This document shows positions 35,540 through 45,204 of a DNA stretch of 64,000 nt, in pieces (within the stretch, counting starts at the first letter, position 1; every line of letters starts with the position of its first letter). The translations under genes and the position numbers were made by a program. The notes under the pieces were generated by a model, which was not told the DNA's origin, did no database searches, and saw only the letters and a program-made list of their open reading frames with translations. Source of the stretch: Paenibacillus sp. PL2-23 (lineage in GTDB: Bacteria; Bacillota; Bacilli; Paenibacillales; Paenibacillaceae); contig NZ_CP162129.1 in the NCBI RefSeq assembly GCF_040834005.1, positions 2,628,001-2,692,000 of the forward strand, read 5' to 3'.

Positions 35540-35994
35540 TGCAGACCGCTATGGAAAATATTAAAGAGATGGTTGACGTCAACACGATTGTGGGCGATCC
35601 GGTACAGACGCCGGACGGCAGCGTCATTATGCCAATCTCCAAGGTTGGCTTCGGTTTCGTCGCCGGAGGCAGCGATATTCGGATGGGCGAAGAGAAACCA
35701 GGGGGAGCAGACGCGCATAACGCGCAGGTTGCTCTTCCGTTCGGCGGAGGCAGCGGCGGAGGCGTATCCATTACGCCAATCGCGTTCCTGGTAGTGGGAA
35801 CACACGGCGTCAAGATCGTGCCGCTTGATAATCAGACCCATCTGATGGAGAAGGTTATCGATTCCGCTCCGAAGGTATTCGACAAGATTCAGACGATGAT
35901 GAAGAAGTCGTCCGGCCATAATACGGAGTATGTTGAATCCAGCACGACAATTATTGATGAGGATGTGCAGCCATCCGTTCATGGGCAAGGCTAA
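35512..35994 (+). CDS. gerW: Spore germination protein GerW (YtfJ)
   Basis: Forespore protein required for full germination in Bacillus. ATG 35512 follows AAGGGAGG (35495-35502). The 160 residues show the family marks MQTAMENIKEMVDVNTIVGDP, VIMPISKVGFGFVAGGS, a glycine-rich loop FGGGSGGGVS and ITPIAFLVV. The pair ytfI-gerW sits here between scpB and dacB, where B. subtilis has ypuI. Confidence 0.92.
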   Translation: MAEHPIQGLMQTAMENIKEMVDVNTIVGDPVQTPDGSVIMPISKVGFGFVAGGSDIRMGEEKPGGADAHNAQVALPFGGGSGGGVSITPIAFLVVGTHGVKIVPLDNQTHLMEKVIDSAPKVFDKIQTMMKKSSGHNTEYVESSTTIIDEDVQPSVHGQG

Positions 35995-36018
35995 AGGAAA
36001 GCAAAGGAAAGCAGCAGA

Positions 36019-36046
36019 GAAACTGCCCGCAAGGGCAGTTTTTTAT
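36019..36046 (+). terminator. Terminator after gerW
   Basis: AACTGCCC (36021-36028) with GGGCAGTT (36033-36040), GCAA loop, then TTTTATTTT. Confidence 0.92.
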
Positions 36047-36152
36047 TTTACAGGAATCGGCTCGTCTACCGTGGACGGTACAAGCATATACTAAGGCAGA
36101 TGAACAACCAACTATTGCTTACGTCAATGCATCAGGGAGGAGTTTGGACAGC

Positions 36153-37265
36153 ATGAAAGTCGGAAAGCAAGGCAGGCATCGGAGGTTTATGCTGCTCGCG
36201 CTGGCGGGCATTCTTATGACGCTGTATGCGGTCCCTGCTCAGGAGGCGGCTGCGGCCCCTTCAGGCATCGGTACCCATGCAAGAGCTTCTGCGCTGATTG
36301 ACGTGGAATCCGGCAGGCTGCTGTACAGCAGCAACGGGGATACATCGATGCGAATCGCCAGCCTAACCAAGATCATGACGGCGATTGTCGCCATTGAGCA
36401 CGGCCATTTGTCCGATACGGTCAAGGTATCGAAGCGGGCGGTAGGCAAGGAGGGCTCCTCCATTTATTTGAAGCTGGGGGAGGAGATGAGCTTGTCCAAT
36501 ATGCTGTATGGCTTAATGCTGCGGTCCGGCAATGACGCGGCTACGGCGATCGCCGAGCATGTTGGAGGCTCCGAGGAAGGCTTTGTATACCTGATGAACC
36601 AGAAGGCTCAGGAGCTTGGCCTTGTGAACTCTCATTTCATGAATCCGCACGGATTAGATGAGGAAGGCCATTATTCCTCTGCCAATGATTTGGCCAAGCT
36701 GACGGCTTATGCGCTCAAAAACAAGGCGTTCGCCGAGATTGTGGGCACCAAGCAGAAAAGCGCGCCGAATCCGCATGAGAAGTGGGATTACCGCTGGCAC
36801 AACAAAAATAAAATGCTGTCCATGTACGAAGGCGCGGACGGCGTCAAGACAGGCTATACTAAAAAAGCTCTGCGCTGCCTGGTCAGCTCCGCCACAAGGA
36901 ATGGCCAGAAGCTCGCTGCCGTTACCATTAATGACGGGGATGATTGGGCGGATCACCGCAGGCTGCTGGATTGGGGCTTTCGCCACTACCCGCTAAGGGC
37001 TATTGTCAACAAAGGCGACAACATTGCGGGATATCCGTACGCGGTTGGACAGCATTTCTATTATCCGCTGGAGGACAGCGAGGCGGGAAGCATTCATACC
37101 GCGCTTCACCTTATCGATCCGCTGACGACGGCATATGCCCTTGGCGAGAGGGGCTCGTTAGTCATTTCGCTGGGCGATCGCAAGCTTGGCTCTGTCCCTG
37201 TATATGAGCAAGGCAGCATCAGGCTGAAGCTGCAAGAGCGTACGGATCGCAGCAACATACGCTGA
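36153..37265 (+). CDS. dacB: Sporulation D-Ala-D-Ala carboxypeptidase DacB
   Basis: Mother-cell penicillin-binding protein that lowers cortex cross-linking. ATG 36153 is 10 bases from GGGAGGAG; TTG 36144 is too close. There is a signal peptide (about 1-35). The active-site set is S70-x-x-K73 (SLTK), S125-G-N and K232-T-G. 370 residues. Order dacB-spmA-spmB matches B. subtilis. Confidence 0.92.
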   Translation: MKVGKQGRHRRFMLLALAGILMTLYAVPAQEAAAAPSGIGTHARASALIDVESGRLLYSSNGDTSMRIASLTKIMTAIVAIEHGHLSDTVKVSKRAVGKEGSSIYLKLGEEMSLSNMLYGLMLRSGNDAATAIAEHVGGSEEGFVYLMNQKAQELGLVNSHFMNPHGLDEEGHYSSANDLAKLTAYALKNKAFAEIVGTKQKSAPNPHEKWDYRWHNKNKMLSMYEGADGVKTGYTKKALRCLVSSATRNGQKLAAVTINDGDDWADHRRLLDWGFRHYPLRAIVNKGDNIAGYPYAVGQHFYYPLEDSEAGSIHTALHLIDPLTTAYALGERGSLVISLGDRKLGSVPVYEQGSIRLKLQERTDRSNIR

Positions 37266-37291
37266 AGCAATTGCATGAAAGCAGCATCCAT

Positions 37292-37322
37292 CGTTCGAGG
37301 GATTGGGAGAGTCGCTCGAACG
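37292..37322. repeat. Inverted repeat between dacB and spmA
   Basis: CGTTCGAG (37292-37299) and CTCGAACG (37315-37322), exact, 15-base loop, no T tract. It could be an operator, an RNA processing hairpin or a weak transcript barrier. Confidence 0.7.
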
Positions 37323-37362
37323 GTGGAGCAAGTGTCATAGGTGTCATGGGGGAGGAAGGGCA

Positions 37363-38034
37363 ATGGTTAATTGGATCTGGTTGTTTTTTATCGTAATAAG
37401 CGTAGTTGTCGCCGCTGTGACCGGTAAGATGGATACGGTCACGCAAGCCGCCTTCGATGGCGCAAAATCCGGTGTTACAGTCAGCTTTGGCCTAATCAGC
37501 ATAATGGTATTCTGGCTCGGCATGATGCGAATAGCGGAGGATGCCGGCTTGCTGGCCAAGCTGGCCAAGGCGCTGAGGCCGATTGTCAGATGGCTGTTCC
37601 CGGATGTGCCCAAGGATCATCCCGCTCTCGGATATATTATGAGCAATCTGAGCGCCAATTTGTTTGGTCTCGGCAATGCGGCTACGCCGATGGGTATCAA
37701 GGCGATGCAGGAGCTTCAGAAGCTGAATCATGACAAGGATACGGCTACGCCGGCTATGTGTACGCTGCTTGCGCTCAATACGTCCAGCATTACGATAGTG
37801 CCGACTACGCTGATTGCCATTCGAATGAATTATGGCTCTGCCAATCCCGCCGAGATTATTGGCACTACGCTGGCGGCCACCTTCGTGGCCACTGCTGCTG
37901 CCATTATGGCGGACCGCTGGTATCGCAGCCGCTCAACTCCTCCAGCCAAGCCTCCTGCCCATACAAGCGGCAATTCCGCTACTGCTATGAATGGGGGTAT
38001 TAATGGAGCAGCGGGAGGTGGCGGCCTTGTATGA
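37363..38034 (+). CDS. spmA: Spore maturation protein A
   Basis: Nucleoside-recognition (Gate) domain membrane protein needed for spore core dehydration. ATG 37363 follows GGAGGAAGG. The 223 residues have about five helices and the Gate region GNAATPMGIKAMQEL, plus a low-complexity Pro/Gly/Asn tail (about 190-223) that makes it longer than B. subtilis SpmA. Confidence 0.93.
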   Translation: MVNWIWLFFIVISVVVAAVTGKMDTVTQAAFDGAKSGVTVSFGLISIMVFWLGMMRIAEDAGLLAKLAKALRPIVRWLFPDVPKDHPALGYIMSNLSANLFGLGNAATPMGIKAMQELQKLNHDKDTATPAMCTLLALNTSSITIVPTTLIAIRMNYGSANPAEIIGTTLAATFVATAAAIMADRWYRSRSTPPAKPPAHTSGNSATAMNGGINGAAGGGGLV

Positions 38035-38563
38035 GCTGTTCTCCAAGCTGTCCATGTGGATGATTCCCGCCATCATTGTGTTTATTCCGCTATACGCCGC
38101 GCTGCGGCGAAGGATGCCCGTGTATGAGACCTTTGTGGAGGGGGCCAAGGATGGCTTCGGCACCGCCATCTCCATCATTCCACATCTGGTTGGCATGATG
38201 GTCGCGATCAGCATGTTCCGAGCCTCCGGCGCCATGGAGCTTATGCTGTCTGCGGTGCGTCCTGCATTCGACTGGCTTGGCATACCCAGCGAGGTGCTTC
38301 CGCTTGGCGTGCTTCGACCCTTGACCGGTGCGGGCTCGCTTGCGTTTACCGCCGATCTGATTGGGACGTATGGGCCCGACTCCATGATCGGGCGTATCGC
38401 CTCTACGATCCAGGGCAGCACGGACACGACCTTCTATGTGCTAACCGTTTATTTCGGGGCTGTCGCTGTGCGGAAAACAAAATACGCGTTGAAGGTAGGA
38501 CTCTTTTCCGATATTGTCGGTTTTTTTGCCGCTATTTTTATTTGCTTATACATATTTGGATAG
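38027..38563 (+). CDS. spmB: Spore maturation protein B
   Basis: Partner of SpmA in core dehydration. I choose TTG 38027, six bases after GGGAGGTG, giving 178 residues, the B. subtilis length; ATG 37991 and 38003 are in frame but lack a site. Membrane protein with Gate-domain motifs PVYETFVEGAKDGF and GSTDTTFYVL. It overlaps spmA by eight bases. Confidence 0.9.
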   Translation: MYELFSKLSMWMIPAIIVFIPLYAALRRRMPVYETFVEGAKDGFGTAISIIPHLVGMMVAISMFRASGAMELMLSAVRPAFDWLGIPSEVLPLGVLRPLTGAGSLAFTADLIGTYGPDSMIGRIASTIQGSTDTTFYVLTVYFGAVAVRKTKYALKVGLFSDIVGFFAAIFICLYIFG

Positions 38564-38618
38564 AGCTTGCTTGTGCTTTGCGCCCTATATCGTTATGATG
38601 TAGAGTGAGGTGAAAGCA

Positions 38619-39362
38619 GTGGAACGTTTACAAAAAATATTAGCCCAAGCCGGCGTCGCTTCCAGACGGAAATGCGAAGAGCTTATTTTGTCCGGCGTTG
38701 TCGAAGTGAACGGAGAGAAGGTAACGACGCTTGGCGCCAAGGCGGACCCGGCGGCCGACGTTATTACGGTGAGCGGCAAGCCGATCCGAAGCGAAAAGAA
38801 GCTGTATCTGATGATGAATAAAGTGAAGGGCGTCATTACTAGCGCCAAGGACCCGCAGGGCAGAAAGACCGTCACCGATTTTTTGCCGGGCATCAAGGAG
38901 CGGGTCTATCCTGTAGGCCGTCTGGATTATGACACAGAGGGTTTGCTTCTGCTGACCAATGACGGCGAATTCGCCAACCTGCTGACCCATCCCAGCCATC
39001 ATGTGCCGAAGACGTATCTGGCGACGGTTAAGGGTGTTCCGCACGGCTCCGCGCTGGAGCAGCTGCAGAAGGGGATTCAGCTGGAGGACGGCTTGACGTC
39101 GCCCGCAGAGGTTGAATATCATGACGTGGATACGGAGAAAAACGAAGCGACCATCACAATTACGATTTATGAAGGACGCAACCGTCAAGTCCGTCGGATG
39201 TTCGAGGCAATCAACCATAAGGTCATCCGGCTGAAGCGGATCAAATTCGGCGATTTGGGGCTGCAGCAGCTTCCCAGGGGCAAGTATCGGCATCTGACGC
39301 CGCAAGAGGTACAGGAGCTTCTCGCGTCGGCCCGCAAGACACATAAAGTTCATAAAAAGTGA
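38619..39362 (+). CDS. rluB: 23S rRNA pseudouridine synthase RluB
   Basis: Modifies the 23S rRNA peptidyl-transferase region. GTG 38619 follows GAGG by 8 bases. The 247 residues have an N-terminal S4 domain (MERLQKILAQAGVASRR) and the catalytic aspartate in PVGRLDYDTEGLLLLTNDGE, with GRNRQVRRM. RluB-type rather than RsuA-type by position before res. Confidence 0.93.
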   Translation: MERLQKILAQAGVASRRKCEELILSGVVEVNGEKVTTLGAKADPAADVITVSGKPIRSEKKLYLMMNKVKGVITSAKDPQGRKTVTDFLPGIKERVYPVGRLDYDTEGLLLLTNDGEFANLLTHPSHHVPKTYLATVKGVPHGSALEQLQKGIQLEDGLTSPAEVEYHDVDTEKNEATITITIYEGRNRQVRRMFEAINHKVIRLKRIKFGDLGLQQLPRGKYRHLTPQEVQELLASARKTHKVHKK

Positions 39363-39366
39363 GCGG

Positions 39367-39393
39367 CGGCGGCATTTATTGCCGTCGACTTTT
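39367..39393 (+). terminator. Terminator after rluB
   Basis: CGGCGGC (39367-39373) with GCCGTCG (39381-39387), then ACTTTT. A TATAAT at 39397-39402 directly after it may serve resA, but I see no good -35. Confidence 0.6.
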
Positions 39394-39471
39394 CGTTATA
39401 ATGAAGCTGAAGGAGCTGCCCCGTCTCATTAGGGTGCAGCCGTTTATGTTATATTGGTGGTGGATACATAG

Positions 39472-40002
39472 ATGGGCAAATCCCGCAAAACGATTCAAAT
39501 TATTATTCTATTCGCTGTTGTTCTGCTAGGCGGTTACGCGATATGGACGGCACTCTTCGGCCAGGAGGGCTCCGGCAAGACGGAAGCGGGGGACAAGCCT
39601 CCGGCGTTCTCGCTTGCGGATACTTCCGGCAGCATTGTAAGCTTGTCGGACTTCGAGGGGCAGCCTGTCGTCATTAATTTCTGGGGCTCCTTCTGCGAGC
39701 CTTGCGTCAGGGAAATGCCGGAGTTTGAGCGCCAATATGTGAAGTGGAAGGATCAGGGGCTGACGATACTGGCCATCAATCTAAGCGAGGACACGCTCAC
39801 CGTCAACAACTTTGTGAATCGCTTCAAGCTGACGTATCCCGTACTGCGCGACGTTGACCGCAGGGTTGAGCGTCAATATGGCTTGCGGCAGTATCCGACC
39901 ACCTTCTTCGTGAAGCCTGACGGCTCCATTATGGAGGTTGTGGTCGGCGGCATGCTGGAGAGCGACATCAACCAACGAGTGGAACGTTTGCTGGAGCTGT
40001 AG
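39472..40002 (+). CDS. resA: Thiol-disulfide oxidoreductase ResA
   Basis: Membrane-tethered thioredoxin that reduces apocytochrome c heme-site cysteines outside the membrane. The 176 residues have an N-terminal anchor (about 7-26) and a thioredoxin domain with C75-E-P-C78, the ResA-specific CEPC. Residue E after the first Cys and cis-Pro YPTTFF are present. First gene of resABCDE; its ribosome site is weak. Confidence 0.95.
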   Translation: MGKSRKTIQIIILFAVVLLGGYAIWTALFGQEGSGKTEAGDKPPAFSLADTSGSIVSLSDFEGQPVVINFWGSFCEPCVREMPEFERQYVKWKDQGLTILAINLSEDTLTVNNFVNRFKLTYPVLRDVDRRVERQYGLRQYPTTFFVKPDGSIMEVVVGGMLESDINQRVERLLEL

Positions 40003-40014
40003 GAGGTTAAGCTA

Positions 40015-41685
40015 GTGCTGGCTGTAGAGAATACCAAATGCGAATGCGGGCATCAGAACGGCGTCGGTACGGTGCTGTGCGAGTCCTGCGGGAAGCCGCT
40101 GGATGATCAGTTATCCAACGAACCGCTGGAGATGCGTTATGACGGCGTCGCCCGCAAGTCGCAGAAGAGCAATCCATCGATTATTGACCGTATCTGGAAC
40201 TTCTTTTCATCCGTAAAAATCGCCATTTATCTCATTATTGTCACGTTCGTTACGGCTATGCTGGGAACGATCTACCCCCAGGAGGGCTCCTTCATTAATC
40301 AATTCGACGGGGCCGCCTATTACGAGCAAACCTATGGCACGCCCGGCAAATGGTATTATGAGCTGGGCTTGTCGCATACCTACGAGAGCTGGTGGTTTAT
40401 CGGCCTGCTCGTTATGATCGGCACCTCGCTGGTCATATGCAGCCTGGACCGAGTGCTTCCGCTGTATCGCGCCCTGAACAAGCAGCAAATTCGGAAGCAT
40501 CATCAATTTATATTGCGGCAGAAGACCGTCTATCGCGCAGAGATCGCAGGAGACCCCAAGGAATGGGTACAGCGGTTCGGGGCGGAGCTGAAGCGCAAGG
40601 GCTACAGGCTGCATGTGGAGCAAGGGACGGGCACAGCCCTTCTGGCTGAGAGGAACAGATTCAGCCGATGGGGGCCTTACATTAACCACATTGGTCTTAT
40701 CCTGTTTCTGCTGGCTGTGCTGGCTCGGAGTATTCCCGGCTGGCAGATGGACAGCTACATTACCGTCGCGGACGGCGACACTGTACCGATTCCGGGAACG
40801 CCGTATTACGTGAAAAGCGAGAAGTTTAACGTCGAATTTTATACCGACGATGAGCTGCCAGAGGAGCTTAAGGGAACGGTTCGCGCCAAAAAATACGAAA
40901 CGCAGGCGTTGCTGTATGAATGCACAGCTCAGTGCGAGGATCCGCTACAGGAGCCGGTGCTGCAAGAGGTGAAGCGTCATAACATTCAGGTCAATGATCC
41001 GCTGGCCCACAAGGGCCTCAAGCTGTTTCAGTTTGATTTCAACCTGACGCCTCGTTTGAATGCGGTTCATCCTATTCTGGTGGACAAGCGCACCGGAGAA
41101 GAGTATGGACCATTCTATCTGCCTATGAAAAATCCGGAGCTTCAGCATCAGCTAGGACCGTTTACGCTGGAGCTGCGAGCGAATTACATGGAGTTCGCGC
41201 TGAACAGCGAGGGCAAACCAACGACCTTGTCGAGGGAGCCGAACGCGCCCGCATTTATTTTCTCCGTGAAGGGCCCCGGCCTGGCGGAGGAAGGCGAGCC
41301 GTATATTTATTTCCCGATGCAGAAGGACAAGGTGAAGTTCTCGCAGGATACCATCAATAGAGAGCTGGCTGATCAAATAGAGATTCGGGTGGATGGCATG
41401 GAGAATGTAGATTTCTCCGAAGCGACAACTCATCTGAATGTCCGTATGGACAAGGCGTTGCCATACCTTTGGGTTGGCGCGGTATTCTCAATGGTGGGAT
41501 TAATTATGGGCTCTTATTGGCAGCATCGCAGAATTTGGCTGAGAGTTGACGGCACCGAGCTCGCGCTTGGCGCCCATACGAATAAAAACTGGTTTGGCAT
41601 GCGCTCGGACGTAGCAGGCGCCCTGAAAAAAATCGGCGTAGACATCGATCCGAAGACGTTGGATAACGGAGGGAATAACGCGTGA
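40015..41685 (+). CDS. resB: Cytochrome c biogenesis protein ResB
   Basis: With ResC forms the system II synthase that carries heme and joins it to apocytochrome c. GTG 40015 follows AGGAGG, which overlaps the resA stop. The 556 residues begin with a small cytosolic zinc ribbon (CECGHQNGVGTVLCESCG), then three N-terminal helices, a large outside domain and a final helix near 480. Confidence 0.94.
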   Translation: MLAVENTKCECGHQNGVGTVLCESCGKPLDDQLSNEPLEMRYDGVARKSQKSNPSIIDRIWNFFSSVKIAIYLIIVTFVTAMLGTIYPQEGSFINQFDGAAYYEQTYGTPGKWYYELGLSHTYESWWFIGLLVMIGTSLVICSLDRVLPLYRALNKQQIRKHHQFILRQKTVYRAEIAGDPKEWVQRFGAELKRKGYRLHVEQGTGTALLAERNRFSRWGPYINHIGLILFLLAVLARSIPGWQMDSYITVADGDTVPIPGTPYYVKSEKFNVEFYTDDELPEELKGTVRAKKYETQALLYECTAQCEDPLQEPVLQEVKRHNIQVNDPLAHKGLKLFQFDFNLTPRLNAVHPILVDKRTGEEYGPFYLPMKNPELQHQLGPFTLELRANYMEFALNSEGKPTTLSREPNAPAFIFSVKGPGLAEEGEPYIYFPMQKDKVKFSQDTINRELADQIEIRVDGMENVDFSEATTHLNVRMDKALPYLWVGAVFSMVGLIMGSYWQHRRIWLRVDGTELALGAHTNKNWFGMRSDVAGALKKIGVDIDPKTLDNGGNNA

Positions 41686-42941
41686 GTTTAGTGGAGTTCA
41701 GCGGAGATATATTTTTGGCCGCGTTTTTTCTATATTGCTTCTCATTTCTATTCTATGTCATTGCAGTAACGGGGAAGCGTTGGAGCGGACGCCAGCCGCA
41801 CGAGCATGAACGGCGCTGGGGCACTATCGCGTTTATCGTGTCACTGGCGGGCCTGGCCTCGCATCTGGCGTTCTTCTTCACCAGATGGGCGGGCAGCGGA
41901 CAAATTCCAACCAGCAATATGTATGAGTTTATGACCTTCCTTGCCATGGCGATCATGATTGCCTTCACGATTGTGTTCGCCATCTATCGCAAGCCGTTGC
42001 TGGGCATGTTCGCGGTGCCGCTGACCATTATTATTGTTGCGTACGCGTCCGTGTTTCCTAGCGAGGTGCAGCCGCTTATACCGGCTTTGGACGATATTTG
42101 GCTGAAAATTCACGTGACGACAGCCGCTCTTGGTGAAGCGTTTTTTGCGGTAGGCTTTGCCGCAGGCCTGATGTATCTGCTGCGGGTCGTTGATTTCAAG
42201 GATCGGTCCGAGCGAGGGAGAAGGGCGCAGCGCTGGGTTGAATTTACGCTTTATACGATTCTTGTTATTATCGGCTTTCTTATCGCCGTATTCGCTTTCC
42301 GCGGCGCTGGCTACGAAGCAAGCTTCACTCAGGAGAAGCTGGAGATCGACAATCAAGGCCAGCAGATAGAATCAGTAAACAATGTAAATTATTATTTGCC
42401 GCCTATCGTACAACCTTACAACAGCCAAGCGGTTCATGTAGAGTCGTTCCTCGGCATGGACAAGCCGCTGTTCGAAGCCCCTTACTGGATGAACGGCGTC
42501 AATGCGGGCCGCAAGCTGAACACCGTTCTATGGTCAATTATCTCGGGTACGCTGCTGTACGGTCTGCTAAGGCTGGTGTTCCGCAAGCCGATCGGCGCGG
42601 TCATTCATCCCGCGCTGGAGGGTGTGGATCCCGAGGATCTGGACGAGATCAGCTATCGCGCCATTGCGATTGGCTTTCCGGTATTTACGCTGGGCGCGCT
42701 AATATTCGCGATGATCTGGGCGGAGAAGGCGTGGGGAAGATTCTGGGGCTGGGATCCCAAGGAGGTGTGGGCGCTTATCACTTGGCTGTATTACAGCGCC
42801 TACCTGCACTTCCGGCTGTCCAGAGGCTGGCAGGGACTGCCTTCCGCATGGCTGGCCGTGATCGGCTTCGTTATCGTTTTGTTTACGCTGATTGGGGTTA
42901 ATCTTGTTATTGCAGGGCTGCATTCATATTCCGGTGTATAG
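41682..42941 (+). CDS. resC: Cytochrome c biogenesis protein ResC
   Basis: Heme-handling partner of ResB. GTG 41682 overlaps the resB stop (GTGA) and follows GGAGGG. The 419 residues have about eight helices and the tryptophan-rich WWD-type motif WGRFWGWDPKEVWALITW, flanked by conserved histidines. Confidence 0.95.
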   Translation: MSLVEFSGDIFLAAFFLYCFSFLFYVIAVTGKRWSGRQPHEHERRWGTIAFIVSLAGLASHLAFFFTRWAGSGQIPTSNMYEFMTFLAMAIMIAFTIVFAIYRKPLLGMFAVPLTIIIVAYASVFPSEVQPLIPALDDIWLKIHVTTAALGEAFFAVGFAAGLMYLLRVVDFKDRSERGRRAQRWVEFTLYTILVIIGFLIAVFAFRGAGYEASFTQEKLEIDNQGQQIESVNNVNYYLPPIVQPYNSQAVHVESFLGMDKPLFEAPYWMNGVNAGRKLNTVLWSIISGTLLYGLLRLVFRKPIGAVIHPALEGVDPEDLDEISYRAIAIGFPVFTLGALIFAMIWAEKAWGRFWGWDPKEVWALITWLYYSAYLHFRLSRGWQGLPSAWLAVIGFVIVLFTLIGVNLVIAGLHSYSGV

Positions 42942-42981
42942 CGGGTACCGATAGGTTATCAATAGAGAGGAGCTGACAAGC

Positions 42982-43698
42982 ATGTCCGATTTTGGCAATC
43001 GCATATTGGTCGTTGATGATGAAGAACGGATTCGCCGTCTACTGAAGATGTACTTGGAGAAGGAAGGTTATTCGATCGACGAGGCTGAAGACGGCGAGAC
43101 CGCTCTTCGGCTTGCCTCCAATACGGATTACGCGTTGATTCTGCTCGACGTGATGCTGCCCGGCATCGACGGCGTCGAGGTATGCGCCAGGCTGCGCCAG
43201 GTGAAGGCGACGCCTGTTATCATGCTGACGGCCAAGGGCGAGGAGATGAATCGCGTACAGGGCTTCGAGGTTGGCGCCGACGACTATGTCGTCAAGCCGT
43301 TCAGCCCGCGCGAGGTGATCTACCGCGTCAAAGCGATTCTTAGACGCTCCTCGGCCACGGCGTTTCTGACCAAGGAGATGAATACGAGCAACAACATCGT
43401 ATTCCCTCATCTCGTCATCGAGCATGACGCGCATCGGGTGACGGCAGGCGGGCAGGAGGTCAGCCTGACGCCGAAGGAGTATGAGCTGCTCCATTATCTC
43501 GCCGTGTCGCCCGACAAGGTGTTCTCGCGCGAGGAGCTGCTGAAGGATGTGTGGAATTACGAATTTTTTGGCGATCTCCGCACAGTCGATACTCATGTCA
43601 AGCGTCTGCGGGAGAAGCTGAACAAGGTATCCTCGGAGGCGGCCTCAATGATCACGACCGTATGGGGAGTCGGCTATAAGCTTGAGGTGCCGAAATAA
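42982..43698 (+). CDS. resD: Response regulator ResD
   Basis: OmpR-family regulator of aerobic and anaerobic respiration. The receiver domain has VVDDEE and phospho-acceptor D56 (LILLDVMLPG); the winged helix ends with DTHVKRLREKL and TVWGVGYKLE. 238 residues. It lies directly before its kinase gene. Confidence 0.95.
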   Translation: MSDFGNRILVVDDEERIRRLLKMYLEKEGYSIDEAEDGETALRLASNTDYALILLDVMLPGIDGVEVCARLRQVKATPVIMLTAKGEEMNRVQGFEVGADDYVVKPFSPREVIYRVKAILRRSSATAFLTKEMNTSNNIVFPHLVIEHDAHRVTAGGQEVSLTPKEYELLHYLAVSPDKVFSREELLKDVWNYEFFGDLRTVDTHVKRLREKLNKVSSEAASMITTVWGVGYKLEVPK

Positions 43699-45168
43699 AT
43701 GAAGGTGTGGGATCGGCTGGCGCGTCTGCTGTGGCACAGCGTCGTCGGCAAGCTGTGGGCCACCATCATGCTGCTTGTCGCCGTTGTGCTGCTTATTCTT
43801 GGTGTGTTCCTGCTGCAGTATATTGATATCTGGTTTGACCAGAAAAATTCGCATAGCATCAAAGTGTTATTTGTCGTTACAGCGATTATCGGGTTTTTAA
43901 TGTCTACGTTTTTTGCGTTTTTTTTGTCGGCCAAAATTCAACAGCCTCTCCTGCAGTTGAAGAATGCGGCAGATTCCGTCTCGCAGGGCGATTACAGCAC
44001 CCGGGTGCCGATCCGCTCCTCCGACGAGATTGGACAGCTCGCCAATACGTTCAACCATATGACGGAGCAGCTGGAGAAGCTCATCTATGACCTGAACCAC
44101 GAAAAAAATCATTTGGCCAGCGTGCTGAGAAGCATGGGGGACTCCGTCATTACGTTCGACGCGGAGGGCAAGGTCATTCTAACCAATCCAAGTGGGCATC
44201 TGCTGATCGCTGGCTGGTCCGCGCTGGAGGATGCATGGGAGGAGGAGCCTTCGGATAACGCGCCTACCTACTCCGGAGTGCCTATGCCGCTTCGCTACCT
44301 GTTCCAGCAGGTGATGAAGGAAGGGAAGGACCAGACCGAGAAGCTGCATGTGCATAGCAGCGTATGGTCGGTTGTGATGGCTCCGCTGGAATCAGGAGGC
44401 GTCATTCGCGGCGCGGTCGCGGTTATCCGCAACGTTACGGAGGAGCATAAGCTGGATAAGCTCCGGCGTGACTTTGTCGCGAATATATCCCATGAGATCC
44501 GAACGCCGCTCTCCATGCTTCAAGGCTACAGCGAGGCGCTGCTTGACGACATAGTTGCGTCTCCCGAGGAGCGACGCGAGCTGGTGCAGGTCATCCATGA
44601 TGAGTCGCTGCGCATGGGACGGCTTGTGAATGACTTTCTGGATATTGCCAGAATGGAAGCGGGACATGTCGACATGCATTATCAGAAGGTGGATCTGCGA
44701 CATGTTGTACGGAGAGTGCACCGTAAATTTCAGGTGTACGCCAAGGAGCGAGAAGTCGCCCTCTATGCAGAACTGCCGGAGGATCGAGAGCTGTTGATGG
44801 AGCAAGCCGATGAGGATCGTCTGGAGCAGGTGCTGACCAATCTGATGGACAATGCGCTTAGACATACTCCTGCGGGCAAGTCCATTACGATAAGCGGAGA
44901 AGCGCAGGTTGTCAGCGGCAAGGCCTATATTCAGCTGAAGGTGATCGACGAGGGAATCGGCATTCCGCCGGAGGACGTGCCTTATATATTCGAGCGCTTC
45001 TACAAAGCGGATAAGGCCAGGAAGCGGGGAGATTCCGCGGGTACGGGTCTCGGACTGGCCATCGTCAAAAATTTGATTGATCTTCATCATGGCAAAATAA
45101 ATGTAGAGAGCTTCGGCGGGGCCGGCACGACCTTTACACTGCTGCTGCCAGTCGAAGGACAAGAATAA
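43699..45168 (+). CDS. resE: Sensor histidine kinase ResE
   Basis: Kinase for ResD. ATG immediately follows the resD stop. Domains: two N-terminal helices (about 15-40, 57-77) around an unusually short outside loop of about 15 residues, HAMP (about 80-130), PAS (about 140-245), HisKA with H265 (SHEIRTPLSML) and HATPase with NLMDNALRHTP and GTGLGLAIVKNL. The short loop suggests sensing through the PAS domain or membrane. B. subtilis ResE has a larger outside domain. Confidence 0.92.
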   Translation: MKVWDRLARLLWHSVVGKLWATIMLLVAVVLLILGVFLLQYIDIWFDQKNSHSIKVLFVVTAIIGFLMSTFFAFFLSAKIQQPLLQLKNAADSVSQGDYSTRVPIRSSDEIGQLANTFNHMTEQLEKLIYDLNHEKNHLASVLRSMGDSVITFDAEGKVILTNPSGHLLIAGWSALEDAWEEEPSDNAPTYSGVPMPLRYLFQQVMKEGKDQTEKLHVHSSVWSVVMAPLESGGVIRGAVAVIRNVTEEHKLDKLRRDFVANISHEIRTPLSMLQGYSEALLDDIVASPEERRELVQVIHDESLRMGRLVNDFLDIARMEAGHVDMHYQKVDLRHVVRRVHRKFQVYAKEREVALYAELPEDRELLMEQADEDRLEQVLTNLMDNALRHTPAGKSITISGEAQVVSGKAYIQLKVIDEGIGIPPEDVPYIFERFYKADKARKRGDSAGTGLGLAIVKNLIDLHHGKINVESFGGAGTTFTLLLPVEGQE

Positions 45169-45204
45169 TGTCAGACACTGTCCAAAGCCGTTGAAATGAC
45201 GCTG

